Assembly (NCBI GenBank): GCA_014529385.2
Contig: CM043957.1
Span: 87,272,381 to 87,336,380 of the forward strand
DNA from: Adiantum capillus-veneris
Lineage: Eukaryota > Streptophyta > Polypodiopsida > Polypodiales > Pteridaceae
Length of the DNA: 64,000 bases
Reading direction: 5' to 3'
In this document: piece after piece, positions 11,488 through 23,946 of the stretch
How the letters are laid out: each line of letters starts with the position of its first letter
Numbering within the stretch: the stretch's first letter is position 1
Made by a program: the position numbers and the translations under genes
Notes under the pieces: model-generated
What the model was told of the DNA's origin: nothing
The model's input: the letters and a program-made list of their open reading frames with translations, nothing else
Database searches by the model: none

Positions 11488-12305
11488 GTATGCTATATTT
11501 CTCTTTCTGTCATCAGTTTTTGCATTTTGGGTGTGCATTTTGAGCACTTGGTACTATGATGGAATCATGGGCTTTTAATTTACAAGAATGGTTACCGACA
11601 AAGGGCCTTAAGTTTGTGTGGTGGATGCTGCAGAGTTACCTAGAAGATAGCAGCATCCTTGTTAAGTTTCATGATTAGAGCAATCCTTCAAAGTCACTCA
11701 CATTGAATTTAGTGATGATGCTCTAGAGTGTTTGATTCATTGATTGGGCTTGGCTCACTCGGAAACATATAAAGATAAGGGCTTCCTAACTTACTGATAT
11801 TTGAAGGGATTTGTTTTGGAATCATCACTTTATGAGTGATAGCTAGTCCAAACTTCTAGGTGTTGAGTGTGTTACAATTGCAAGTGCAAATGTAATAGCT
11901 TAGGACTGCACTCAGCTTTTGCTTCCAATCTCTTGTACATAGATTGAGGAACATGGTTGGATTGTCATGAAGGAGTGTGAGCTGCATGCAAATTCCTGTT
12001 CAATTCGTGTGTACGTTGCTTGTTTAAAAGTCGATCGCATCAATTTTGTTAGAGTTTAATGTACATATGTCTGTCCTCCAATATCTTATAGAAGGTGTGT
12101 ATTGAGTGAGGGCTATCATGTGGCTGTGCCAAGCTAGCGGTTGCAATATTTTTCCGTGCCGGTATTTTTCCTAGGGCCTGGGTGTTGGTTTTCAGCCATC
12201 AATGATCATGGCATCTGTGCTGCCCGAGGATCCATTCTGCACACATGACATGACACAAGCCCAACATGCACATAACATGTGTAACCACTAGAGTTCTATA
12301 ATATA

Positions 12306-12340
12306 AAAAGAAATACCACAAGGTGCGCCTGTTGAGGGGT
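12306..12340 (+). repeat. Degenerate copy of the shared gypsy LTR module
   Basis: AAAGAAATACCACAAGGTGC and the following bases up to GGGGTC match the module AAAGAAATACCGAAAGGGGC...GGGGCC of gypsy A, B and C with several changes. It suggests that an old LTR lies here. Confidence 0.45.
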
Positions 12341-12720
12341 CAATCTCTGAAAGTGGGGAACTTTTAACCCCCTATGTATCTTGCCTAGAGTGCTTTTTTC
12401 CGTTCAGTTTACTATTTTCCGTTGAGTTGTGGTGTTGTTGCATTATTTTAAGGTCTTTTGATGTGACTCAGTATAACCTCAAGCTGAATGAAAATGTAAG
12501 TTCTTTCAGCCTGAAGGATTAGAAAAACCTATACATGGGCTTCTATTGTGATTTGTGTCCCTCTCTCTACACGCCTTGCTGCTGCAGAACTCACCTTGTA
12601 ATCGTGGGTGAAAGTCATTCCCGGGGCTCCTTCTCTCCATTTAAATGATGGCGCTACCCCTTTTTTGCAAGGGTTTCCAAAATGAGCAAAAAGTGCAGAT
12701 GGTACTGCTAGAGAGCTCAT

Positions 12721-12837
<117 letters not shown>

Positions 12838-13319
12838 AATGCTAGAGGATGGGAAAGGCTGTGTATCTGGGTTTGTGTGTGCTCTTTTTTGCGAAGAACA
12901 CTCTTAGACAAGCTCCTTCTATCAATTCCTGGGGATATTATGGCATATAAATATGATTTTGGCTCCCTTTCGCATAGATTTCCTGTAGGGAAGAATTCAC
13001 CACACCCAGAATAAGACCACGGAGCTGTTTTTAGCCAAGGAGCCAGCCCAAAGGGGCACCTTTATTTAAGAATGACTTTGTAAAGAGGTTTATAACAACC
13101 GGGATGCGTAGATGGAGTCGGAAAAAAGCAATTTTAAGACTCAGGTATGAAAATTTCCAGCTAACCCATGCTCTGTTTTATTTTTTCTTGATCAAGAATG
13201 CATGAATTGTAGAAAAATTCAACAGGAAGTAGTTTGCTCAGCGTGAAAGGAAGAATTTTCTGAGGAGCATAAAAACATTTGGTGGAGGTAGGGTTAGCTC
13301 TTTTCTTAGGATAGAAAGA

Positions 13320-13883
13320 GGAACTTTTGTCAGGTGCAACGGAATTGAAATGGTGAAGATCTAGGTTTTTGTAGCAGGCTACAATGTCACTTTCACAGGA
13401 CATACAGTTAGTATAGTTGGTTTGGTATGGTTCACACTGGACGGACTCTCTGGGCTGGGCAGTGACACGTGGCAGGGATACGGACGGTGGTCTATTGGAC
13501 ATCGTGGCCAAGTCACCCTACCACTCAGTTTGGAGATAGACGTAGATGGCGGACATTTATGAGCCGTTGGTGGCTCTTTATGGTGGTACATGTGAGTAGT
13601 AGTTGTTGGGTCAGGATTATCATCTTCTTCATATATGGTCCAATGTCGTCGTCTAGAGAGTGAGTCTATACACATAGCACGTCTGCACCATCCCTGCACA
13701 TCTGAGCCTCGACACCCCCATTGTATCCGTGAGTCTTGGGCTGGAGCTGAGTGTGCTATTACGCCAGAGTCTGTATCGGTTCTTTGAGATAGTCTGCTGT
13801 TGTGTCTTTGTGTTGATCAGCTGTTATCTATTGTTTCCTTTGTTTTCATTCTGTTTTGAGTGAGATGTCACGCACATTGCACG
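13320..13883 (+). repeat. Y1: dispersed repeat, 5' and middle part
   Basis: Shared with Y2 (56400-56639 and 58135-58541) and, for its first 50 bases (GAACTTTTGTCAGGTGCAAC onward), with Y3 (61172). The shared body runs from CTACAATGTCACTTTCAC to GATGTCACGCACATTGCA, where X2 interrupts it. No convincing ORF is conserved between copies because indels change the frame. In Y2 and Y3 the family ends in (AG)n. Confidence 0.7.
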
Positions 13884-14863
13884 TGCATGAGACTAAGAGA
13901 TAGAGAAGAGAATACAACACCAGAGACGTTGTAAAACCCTCCTCCGAAGGCCCCACTCTCGATGGCGAGAGTGGTCTACTATTGATTGCACAATCTCGTA
14001 CAATGGTTGAATGCAAATCTAAGGGACTATGTCGATGTCGACGGAGTGGGCGATGAAGACGAGACTATGGCTGAAAACTGCATGCTTCGAATCTACAACT
14101 GCTTGCTCCAAATCGGGGCTGATCTGCTGCTGCGTATTGTATGCCAAAAATGCTAATGAGGCTGAAATTTGCTGATGCAAAAATGCAGCCCTTTGTAGCA
14201 TAAAAACGCTGCCTTATTGCTGCTTTGAAAACACTGATTTACTGCAGAAATTTAGTGCCCTTCTGCTGCCCTTAAAACGCTGGTTTGCGGGCCTTTAGAG
14301 ACTTCCAAAAACGCTGGTGTGGCTGGTCATAAACGCTGAATTGCTGAGGCTTTATCGCTGATCTGCTGAGGCTATGGCACTCCTGAAAACGCTAGGGGAA
14401 GTGTTGGTGAAACGCTGACCTTGCTGGAGGAAATCGCCACCAAGGGGGAAAATGTCTTGCTTGAGAGAGAGAGGGGGAACGTGCTGCCCTTGGCCTGTGT
14501 TCTCCTTGCTCTTCTGCCCAATAGTGCTATCCTAGGTTTGCTTATATATTATCTTACCCAAATTGCCTTACTCAGTTCCCAACAAAAGTCACTTAAAATA
14601 ATAACTGAAAAATGTCAAAAATAGGAAAAATAGGTTGAATGCACTAAAAAATGCTCTTGATGGATTCTGATGGTAATGTTGATGATCATGCTGTGTGCAA
14701 CCAGAGGATATGCATCTACTCTAAGTGCCTGGGCATGCACGGTCTACGAACAGACTCACAAAAGTGCTAGAACACTTCCTAAGCTAGACTGACTGGATTG
14801 ACTGAACCCTTGTCATGATGTAGATTGTCCACGGACACATAGGGTTGGATGTGTCACGTGACA
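13884..14863 (-). repeat. X2: LTR-like repeat, inverted copy of X1
   Basis: Reverse complement of X1, shortened by internal gaps (about 980 versus 1310 bp). It has a conserved TGTCACGTGACACATCC start (minus strand from 14863), a TATATAAG promoter and a leader with GCGTTTTT motifs. It abuts Y1 at 13884. No internal retroelement domain is attached. Confidence 0.65.
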
Positions 14864-14909
14864 CCAATTTCACCCTAGACATCTTACTCTAGCTGACCTA
14901 GTCTCTTGC

Positions 14910-16378
14910 TGTCACGGGGACGTGGCAACTGTTAACTATGTCACGAGGACGTGGCAACTGCTAACATTAGTTGTTGGTTTCTTTCCAATGGGTTTTGTTT
15001 TATTTTTGAGACCCTCTTCTTGAAGTAGCAAACGATCGGACATTGTATGGCCAATGTGAACGGTAGTTTCACCCGCAGATGGGTAGTGGTCGGCACTGGA
15101 ATTCGTATGGTAAGAGGATGTCAAGGCTCAGAGCAAGATCATATAGGTCCCCCCGTCGCACTTAGCAAGTTGGTGGATACTAGGAAGTGAACTCAATGAA
15201 GGCCTAAAGTCAAGTTGTGACTACCAACAGAAAAGTATCTCATAGTTGGGCCACATTGCATTTTGGATGCGGTCCCAACGAGGATAGATGGTCAGATGAC
15301 CACAGGGAGGCCAACGGAATCGTTTCCTAAAATTTAGGCAACTGCTATTTTGGGCCGTGAAATGTGTTCGCGTCATTACCTCCGGTATGACTAGGGAAAC
15401 ACTTTACAACTCTGCTGCGAAGTCAACTGATGCGTCGGTTGAGATATTTTTAAGCGGCAAACCCGAAACGGGCAAATGCTTGTAAATGTGCCAAGTGTCA
15501 GTTTTTCATGGACTTGCCTCCTTCAGGAAAAAATACGCTGAATTTTAAGCTGGGAGAGGGCTTCATTTGCATTTTTTCACAGGTTAGGAGCTATGGAGTG
15601 CTTCCTTCCCCTCTTATGTACAGTGTGGTGCTAGGAGTGATGCCTTGCACGCTACACTGCTCTCTCTTTCCCCTACGTGCAGTTATGTGATGCCCCACAA
15701 GAGGGCTCCTCATTTGACTGATGTACAGCTGTGTGGGTTCATGCTTTTGTGCTCACGCAAGAGCCTCCTTGAGCAGGAACAGGGGTAGCTGACTGCTCCT
15801 CCAAGCAGGCACCGGTGAGGGTCATAACCTCACCGTACAGGTGCAAAATCAGTGCTGTGTATGCGCTGTAAATTGACTGTTTCTCAGCCATACGGATGCC
15901 AGGACCATTGGGAATCGTGCCTCACTCGCAGAGGACAGCTAGGGGACTGTTTGGGGCTGAATACAGGGGAAAAACCAGTAAATACAGCGTGCTGAATTTA
16001 CTGTTTTTGGGCAGGAATCAGAGGGTATACGTCAGTAGAAGCGAATTCTAGTAGGGGAATTGATTTCGCGCAAGTTTTGGGGTTGTTATGTTGCCGAAAT
16101 TTGGCCAAATCAGGTAGTATCTTCTGGGATACAAGTGAAAGATTCGCGGGACTCTTCTTTGTAATTTCCTCCCAAAGAATAAAGAAATACCGAAAGGGGC
16201 GCCAATTTTGGGGCCTACAAGTTGTCGGTGTCTGCTCGGAGCATTCTAGCTCTCGAGCCGTGTGTGTACTTAGGTGTTAATCCCTGTTACAGGTTACCTT
16301 TGCGAAGTACTCTGCGTGTGTATAAAGTAAAGATTTTCGAGTGAAAGCCAACGCCTACCGCTCCACGGGCCGGTTTGA
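14910..16378 (+). repeat. Gypsy A 5' LTR
   Basis: 1469 bp. It contains the shared module AAAGAAATACCGAAAGGGGC at 16181-16200, continuing to GGGGCC, just after an AATAAA-like signal (16178-16183). Many differences from the 3' LTR show that it is not recent. Confidence 0.9.
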
Positions 16379-16395
16379 TGGTTCCGTTGCTGGGA
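16379..16395 (+). promoter_or_regulatory. Gypsy A primer-binding site, unusual
   Basis: TGGTTCCGTTGCTGGGA directly follows the LTR. It is not the usual iMet-type TGGTATCAGAGC used by gypsy C, but gypsy B has a related site (TGGTTCCATCGACGGGA). The tRNA it would match was not identified. Confidence 0.6.
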
Positions 16396-16475
16396 CATCA
16401 ATCATTTTTCCCTCAAAGAGTGAGCCTCGAGTGTTTTGGGTAAAGACACAGAGTGCAGGAATGCGGGATTACACT

Positions 16476-18240
16476 ATGGCCAACAAGGGGAAGGGCATTA
16501 TGGAAGAGGGTTCCTCTTCAAAGGACAAGCAGGAGATCCCTATGGTTTTTGAGATTGGCGAGAGCTCACGGCCATGTCAGTCTATACCTGCTGTCAACGT
16601 GAATGTCCCTTCAGTAGTACAGGGGTTTATGACTGGGCAACTTGAGGATGATGCGTTCAAGACTCAGTTAGTTGCGGCGGTGAATGTCTTTTCGCAGCTG
16701 GTGCAGAATCCAAGGTTTATGGAGTTCTTGCAAGCGCCACAAGTGCAACAACAAAATAGGCAACCTACGCCGCGTACGGAGCTTGTTGATGCTCAAGCCC
16801 AGGTAGTTCATGCCGCTCAGGAGGAAAGGGAAAACTCGCATGTTGCGGAGTCAGGGGCTACAAAGCAGGTTCCTCCTGCGCTTCCATAGGTGGCTAGAGC
16901 GCCTAGTCCACAGGTTATGCTAGTTCAGCCCGCCACCTTTCAGAGCCAGCTTGCTGTCTTGAATGGACAGGGAACTGGATACCAGGCTATGCACCCAGTT
17001 TTTCCACCACCCCCGGTACATCCTGGGTATTTCGGGGGTGGATCAGTGTTCCAAAGTATGGCTGGTTATGCGCCTGGAAGTCAGCCGTACATGCCAGGAA
17101 CAATGTTTGGGGGTATGCAAGGGATCATGCCAAACCCCATGTATGGTAGTATCGGCATGCAACAAGGTTTTCACTGCAACCAGGGCCAGTTTGAGGTGCC
17201 ATAGGGTCATTTTGGCATGGCCGGTTTTTCTGGATAGCAGCCAGATATCGCACCTCTGACGCAAAATGTGAATGGCCAAGATGTGCCGATCATGCCTACT
17301 ACAGTGCCCATGTTGCAGACCATCCCGTATGACAACTTGGGGGCACTAGAGACTCGAAGGCTTACAAAGAAGGTGGTGCAGTTGTAAAGTTCAGTACCTT
17401 CAGTGGTTTCCAGGATAAGACGAAGGCTCTTACCTTCCTCCAGCAGTTTGATACAACTTATACGGGAGGGAATTTTACAGAGGCCTCGAAGGTAAGGAAA
17501 GCTGCCACTTTCTTAAAGGACAATGCGCTTACATGGTGGACGACATTGTTAATGCAAGGACAGGCACCCGCCACTTGGGTTTACTTCAAGCAAATATTTG
17601 CATCTACTTGGTTGTCAAATGAATTTGAAGTCGAGGTCATGAGAGATTGGCACCAGCTTACTTCAGCTTCCTGCAAGAGCTTGCAGGAGTAGAATAGGAG
17701 GTTTTGTAAAGCGTTACTCTCAGTGACCTCCTACAGATTTGTGCCATTGACAAAGCAGATAGAGAAGCAATGTTGTGGGTTGCCTAAAGGGCTTTGCGAT
17801 TACTGTACAAAGAACAGAGTGGCTACCCTCACTCAACTTATGGAAGTTGCGAACATTGGTCTTGCCTTGTTGAAAGGAGAGGACAGTGGATTTCCGAGCA
17901 GCGACAAAGGAGGGCAGCAAAAGAAAAATTCAGTGAAGAAGCCCTTTGTGAAAACGGCTCCTGATGCGTCACAGGGGTCAGAAAAGGCCACCAAAGACAA
18001 GGATTCAGCCGGGACTTCTGGAGCGCAGGCAAAGAAACAGAAAAGGAAGCCTTTTGTGTGCAAGTCGCTTGAGGAAAAGAAGGTCCTAATGGCTGAGAGC
18101 AAATGCTTTATATGCGAGCAGCCTGGTCACTTTTCTATCAATTGTCCACAAAGGAAAAGGCCAGCTAACTCTGAGGATAAAGAAGACCAGAAAGGCAAGA
18201 AGCCTAAACCCACGGCAGGTTTAGTGCCAGATATGGTGGG
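16476..18240 (+). pseudogene. Gypsy A gag with zinc knuckle
   Basis: A start at 16476 (MANKGKGIMEEGSS) opens gag. In-frame stops occur at 16887 and 17202 and the frame shifts near 17370. The conserved gag core then reads FKDNALTWW-like (about 17510-17545; here LKDNALTWWTTLL), followed by WHQLTSASC. From 17723 an open frame covers the end of the capsid, a Lys-rich linker and the CCHC knuckle CFICEQPGHFSINC at 18104-18147. It would form the particle and bind RNA. A homologous gag with the same Met/Gly/Pro-rich N-terminal region is present in B. Confidence 0.8.
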
Positions 18241-19077
18241 TGACAGGCCCAACACAGATGCGAGTGAGTTATGCAGGGCATGGGGTAAAGTTAGGGATGA
18301 GACGACACTCATCTTTTGTGATCCAAGTGCCAAAGCCAACATTATCTCACCAGAGTTAGCTATGAAGCTGGGAATCAGATCTGAAGAGATGGGGTACACA
18401 GCAGAGGCAGGGTTGGCATGTCCTGGCCACTCAGAGTGTGTTACTTCCATCATTGGAAAGCTGCGTCTGCATATTCAGTCGTATGTGGATACAAAAGAGT
18501 TCTACATAATGCTGCTGGAAGGTTGTGAGGCCTTGTTGGGGATCTTGTGGATGTTCTTAGTGCATGGAGTCTTGGATGCCTACAACAAAGAGATCACTGT
18601 ACAGCATAGGGGCGAAACTCACATCTTGGATGTAAAGCTTAAAGGAGAGTCAGTCCCTATTGTATCTGCTTTTGCTATCACTTCTGTAATAAAGAATCAT
18701 CTTTCTGTGTACTTGATTTTTGCATGTGATGTCTCAGATAGTGATCAGTCAAATTTATCTGTGTTAGAGAAAGAAAGGTTAGCGTTTTTGCAAAAGTTTA
18801 GTGACTGTTTTTCTGATTCATTACCATGGCAATTGGCGCCAGAGAGACTTGAGGACCATTGGATAGATTTGGTGCTAGGGTGTAGCCCACCAAATAGACC
18901 TTCCTACAGGGTTAGTGCGACGCACTAGAAAGAGATTATGGGCCAGGTTGAGAAGTTATTAGAGAAGGTGCTGATTCAGCCTAGTTCTTCACCCTTTTGC
19001 TCCCCAGTGCTCCTAGTGCAGAAGAAGGATGGCTCATGGCGCATGTGTATTGATTACCGTGCGTTGAATAAGAATAC
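18241..19077 (+). pseudogene. Gypsy A protease and beginning of RT
   Basis: The protease loop reads CDPSAKAN at about 18317, where canonical enzymes have D-T/S-G-A; B has DPGARAN. The flap and hydrophobic Ile-Leu-Gly segment (EALLGILW) follow. After a stop at 18926 the RT starts with [33 protein letters not shown]. It ends at 19077 where B's LTR begins, so the FDD catalytic part is absent from A. Confidence 0.85.
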
Positions 19078-20419
19078 TATAACCGGCCTCTACAATGTAG
19101 AGGGTGGTACTATTTCAATTACTTGTTAACTTTACACAAAGCACTGAAAATGGAAGAGAACACAGTTGCGTCTAGCGACTAGAATGTCACTGCGCACACG
19201 AGACCGACACCATGTAGGCCCCAAAGACTGGCGCCCCTTTCCGTATTTCTTTATTCAAATTAAGGTAGACGGTCGGACCACTTAGCACAAGCTTTCACAA
19301 AGCTGTCCAAACCTGGCGAGGGCTGAAAACCAGGTTTTCGACCTGATTTTTGCAGCATAACGGCGCAAAAACTCCTGCAGGTCAAAAGCACCTGTCTAGG
19401 GCGGATTCCGTCGCTAGCTGGAAGCTTTCTAGTGAGCTGTCACAGAAATTCAGCGGGCTGTAATTCCCTGTTTTTCACTGCCGGGTGCCCGAAAGCCTGT
19501 ACACGCATCCCAAGGCTCTCACGAGGATCCCCCGGGGTTCCCTTGCAGTTTAGGTGGGAAACCCTAAACCTGTAGAAAAACACAGCAGGCTGTAATTCGC
19601 TGTTTCAAATCGTTTTCAGGGGAGCGAACACGCCTACGCGTGTCCCAAGGGCCTCCCGCACACAATGGGACAATTACCCTGTGAATTGGACGAGTTTTCA
19701 CGCGAGAAAACTCTCCGAACTCGCAATCTTTCGCGGTTGAACTGTGCGTACCTGTGGGGGATTAGCAATTAGCTAATCCTGTTCCTGTTCAGAAGGCTCT
19801 TGCCTTGGCAAACGCGCATAAACCCCGAGAACTGTACATGTTCATCTGAGTAGCCCAACTAGTGGGGCATTACCATATGTGCCAAACGGGAGAGAGAGAT
19901 GCACGTGAGCAAGTCATCGCGCTACATGAGACAGAGGAGAAGGCAAGCTTTCCATTAAAGCTGAAGACCTGCACCCACTACTCACACACACTATAGGTCA
20001 CTTGTGATAAAAAATCAGCCTCCTCTCTCAAATTGGGCGCCCCCTCTTCATGCTGGAAGTGGCAAAACTGGTTGGAGCCGCCATGTGTCCAGTTTGCCCC
20101 TTTTGAGTTAATTCTCTAGTTCCCACTGACTTATAAAGTTATAAGTCACTTTCCGAGTGGCCCAGACTTCATTTGGCGCACACAGGCTTCCATACTCATC
20201 AGAATTCAGTGCCAACTGGCCCGACCAGTCCCAGACTGACCGACCCATACTCTCGCTGTGAGAAACCTATTCGGCCGCAGCCGTTTCACACTGGCCATGC
20301 AATGTCCACTTGCACCTTTCCAACGGTTCCGAGGAAAACTAGTAAAAATAAAAATAAATAAAAATATCTAGTACTTATTTATGGAAGGCAACAAGAAAAA
20401 TACACCTCCTGGTTACACA
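19078..20419 (-). repeat. Gypsy B 3' LTR
   Basis: 1342 bp, complete. It holds the shared module in minus orientation at 19217-19252 (complement of GGCCCCAAAGACTGGCGCCC and following). The inner end reads TATAACCGGCC on the + strand in both LTRs. Confidence 0.85.
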
Positions 20420-20726
20420 CCCCACCCTTGAAATACTGCAAGCGACCTCGCTTGCATGCGAATAATACATGCGGTATGTCCTGATATCACATATATTCTA
20501 TGACGGGAATCCAAGATATACATGCTTCCGGAAATGTAGCGTTGGATGATTAAACAATCCCACCAACCTTGCTACGACACATATATCAAGCATAGAAGTC
20601 TTCTAGTGTACTCTCAAGCACAAACTTCTCTAGCTAAATTCTGTATGGAAAGAGTAGATACAATTGCTTAACTACTCTCTTGAGCATCATGAACCATGCT
20701 CTTGCCTTGCTCCAGAAAAGGCTACA

Positions 20727-21285
20727 TCAAGTCACTGTGGGTTCCATCCGAAAGGCTTCAAGATACAATTGCAATAGCTGAGGTGAATCAACCAATTCAG
20801 ACTCTTCCATCCATTTGGCATCCAACGATGGATAGTTCTTGAACTTCACCAAATAGCGTCTTGCAACCTTTCCTCTAACCTTTCTTTCTTTATGTGCCAA
20901 TATTTGTTCAGGAACAAGGATTTCATCCAATTCTTCCACTTCGGGTTGTTCCTCATCAAGCATATTCTCTGGCACATTACCATCAAAGGGTCTTAGAAGG
21001 CTGACATGAAAAGCATTATGTATTTTCCAGGCTTCTGGTAGCTTTAACCTATAAGCTACATCGCTGATCTTTTCTGAAATCTAAAATGGACCATAATATC
21101 GCATACTGAGCTTAGGAAACAAGCGTTCCTTGCCTTTCCTTTTCCTTAATCTAGCCTTTTCAAATCGCAAAAGCACCCAATGACCAAGTGAAAATACAAG
21201 TTCACGGCGGTGGCGATCAACAGCTTTCTTTTGCTTAGCTTGAGTCTTCTGAAGAGCAATCTTTATCTTCCCGTATATTTAATCG
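20727..21285 (-). pseudogene. Gypsy B chromodomain and integrase C-terminus
   Basis: Downstream of the integrase core the frame reads a GPF-like KFWxG/YYGPF module (about 21060-21210, MRYYGPF broken by a stop). Next come an acidic linker (EEQPEVEELDEI) and a chromodomain with RRYLVKFKNYPSLDAKWMEE at about 20800-20860. Chromodomains steer integration of chromoviruses to modified histones. A (27850-28050) and C (36560-36745) have clear homologues. Confidence 0.85.
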
Positions 21286-21290
21286 ATATC

Positions 21291-22157
21291 TTACACATAC
21301 TTGTCTGCCTCAAAAATCTTGTCCTTAGTTTGCAAAATGGGCGGGACTTTCTTTCCTCCTTCCACTATCTCAAATGGTGCCTTACCTGTTGACGTATGCA
21401 CAGTGTTATTGTAAGCATATTCAAGCAATGGAAGATGATGTTCCCAAGTTGCGTTGTTCTCTGACACATTACATTTGAGCAGGTCCTGGACAGTTGAATT
21501 TGCCTCTTCTGACTGTCCATGAATTTGCGGATGAAACGAAGAAGAGAACTTTAGCGTAGTGCCCATGTTTTCAAACAATGCCTTCCAGAAAAGACTTGTC
21601 ATACAGGGATCCCTGTCACTGACAATTGACTGAGGCATCCCGTGATATTTAAAGATATTGCTCATGAATATCTTGACCATGTGTTCTAGCTTTATCTTCT
21701 TCCTCACAGGAATGAAATGGGCCTGCTTACTGAACCTACAATTGATAGTCCAAATCCCATCATTGCTTGTTTGCGTCCTTGGAAGATCAAAGATAAAGTC
21801 CATTGCTATGCTTTCCCATGGCCTATCTCGGATCGGCAATGGCTGCAACAATCCCGATTACTTTTGTCTGTCAAATTTGACTTTTTGGCATACTAAGCAT
21901 GATCTTACAAATGTGTCAACATCTTGACGCAAAGCTGGCCAATAGAAGAATGCCTCAACCCCTTTCACTGTCGCATGAATTCCACGATTCCCAGCATAAG
22001 GTGGAGCATGACTTTCCATCAAAATCTTTGGCTGTAACTGTTTGGTAACACATAACTTTCCATGCATCATAAGAAAGTCATTCTTAAGCATATAGTGCTC
22101 ATGATGTTGCCCATCAACAAGCTGGTCCGATCCTTGCAAAATCTGAATCTTCAGCAT
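21291..22157 (-). pseudogene. Gypsy B integrase
   Basis: The zinc-binding HHCC module (GNRGIHATVKG...CLVCQK) lies at about 21870-22010. The catalytic core has Asp in MDFIFDLP, Asp in SDRDP and Glu in GQSEEAN, the full D,D-35-E set. An FEIVEGG motif closes the segment at about 21365. A stop or frame change near 21855 separates the zinc finger from the core. It would insert the cDNA copy into the genome. Confidence 0.85.
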
Positions 22158-22180
22158 ATTATGTCTTCATTTCGTCTAGT

Positions 22181-23943
22181 TTACAATGGTACGGAATTGA
22201 CACTGCTGAAATTTGGGGCTTTAGTGACACGCATCAGCCACCACGATCTTTTTCCCTTGCACATGCACAATCTGAAAATGGAACATTGACAAGATGTTTG
22301 CCCATCGCATGTGCTTCTCAGACAACTTCGTCTGTGTGAGAAAATATCGCAAGGTTTGATGATCTGTTTGGACAACAAAATCAACGCCTAGCAGATAGTG
22401 TTTCCAACTAGTGAGAGCATGAATTACTGCCAGCAATTCTTTCTCATAGACTGGCAAGTTCCTTCAGTCTTTAAAAGTATTCTGCTCTCATATGCGACTA
22501 CTCGGCCGTTCTGCATTAGAATTGCACCAAGACTATGGCCACACGCATCACATTGAACCACAAAAGGTTTCGAAAAATCTGGCAAAATGATTACCGGATC
22601 TGAAGTCAGCTTCTCTTTCAAGTGTTTGAACGCTAAAATTTCCTTGGCTGTCCACTTGAAAGTAACTCCTTTTCCTTGTAGTGCATGGAGTGGAGAAGCA
22701 ATCTCAACAAAATTTCGGATGAACCTCGTGTAGTAGGAACATAAGCCTAGAAAGCTTCGGATGTCATATACGGACTTCAAGTTTGGCCATGATCTAATTG
22801 CTTCCACTTTAGCGGGATCCATGCGTACCCCATCCTTTGAAACAATGTGCCCAAGGAAGTGAATCTCTTGCAAAAAGAATTCACTCTTCTTCGCATAATG
22901 AGTAGCCTGTTCTTACATAACTCATTGAAAACTGTAGTCAAGTGATCCCTATGCTCCTCTTCAAACTTCGAGTAGACAATCATGTCATCAAAGAAGGTAC
23001 CCACGAAGTTTCTATGTGGTCTAAAAATTCTGTCCATCATTCTATTAAACGTGGCAGGAGCATTTGTGAGTCCAAATGGCATGACAAGAAACTCATAGAG
23101 ACCAAATGTTGTCCTGAACGCAGTCTTATGGACATCTTCTGGCCTAATGCGTATCTGATGGTAGCCACTCTTTAGGTCTATCCTTGTAAACAACGACGCT
23201 CCCTCAAGCCGATCAAGAATGTTATCTATCCTCGGTATGGGGAACCTGTTCTTGATGGTATTCTTATTCAAGGCGCGATAGTCAATGCACATGCGCCATG
23301 AACCATCCTTCTTCTGCACTAAGAGTAGAGGCGAACAAAAAGGGGATGAACTGGGCTGAATCAGCCCCTTTTCTAAAAGCTCATTGACCTGACTCATAAT
23401 CACTTTTTGCTGGGCTGCACTAACCTTGTATGGTGGTCTATTCGGTGGACTAGAACCTGGCACAAGATCTATAGTATGATCTTGAGGTCTCTCAGGAGGT
23501 AACTCCCCTAGCAAAGAGTCCGAAAAACAATCACTGAAACCACTCAAAAAAGTTGACCTGTCTTTATCTAAGGTAGACAAATTAGATACAACTTGAGGTA
23601 CTTCTTTTGCAAAGATCAAGTACGCAGAAAGATGATTCTTTATTACATATGAAATAGTAGAAGCAAAAACAACTGGAACAGACTCGCCTTTAAGCTTTAC
23701 ATCAAGGACATGAGTCTCTCCTCTATCAACAAGGGTAATGTTTTTGTTGTAAGTATCCACCATAGCATGCAACCTGTAACACCATGGGATACCCAGTAAC
23801 ACATCACAACCCTCAAGTGGCATAATATGAAATTCTTCCACATCCACAGAGCTCTGAATGTGTAGACGAAGCTTCCCCAAAATGGGAGTAAGGGGCTCTG
23901 AATGATTTGGGCATGCCAAACCTGCTTCCCCTTTCATACCCAT
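22181..23943 (-). pseudogene. Gypsy B reverse transcriptase and RNase H
   Basis: Reading leftward from 23943: end of protease (IMPLEGCDVLLGIPW), the inter-domain linker, then RT with [39 protein letters not shown] and catalytic FFDD at about 22985-22996. A frameshift near 22900 leads into FLGHIVS. RNase H follows with CDACGHSLGAIL, YEKELLAVIHAL, TDHQTLRYF and VADA. The frame breaks at about 22450 and 22240. All key motifs are present, but the polyprotein is not continuous. Confidence 0.88.
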
Positions 23944-23946
23944 CTC

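Noticed and set aside
13161-13699. Minus-strand ORFs of 106-116 codons in repeat Y1
   Set aside because: Not kept open in Y2, and no recognisable domain.
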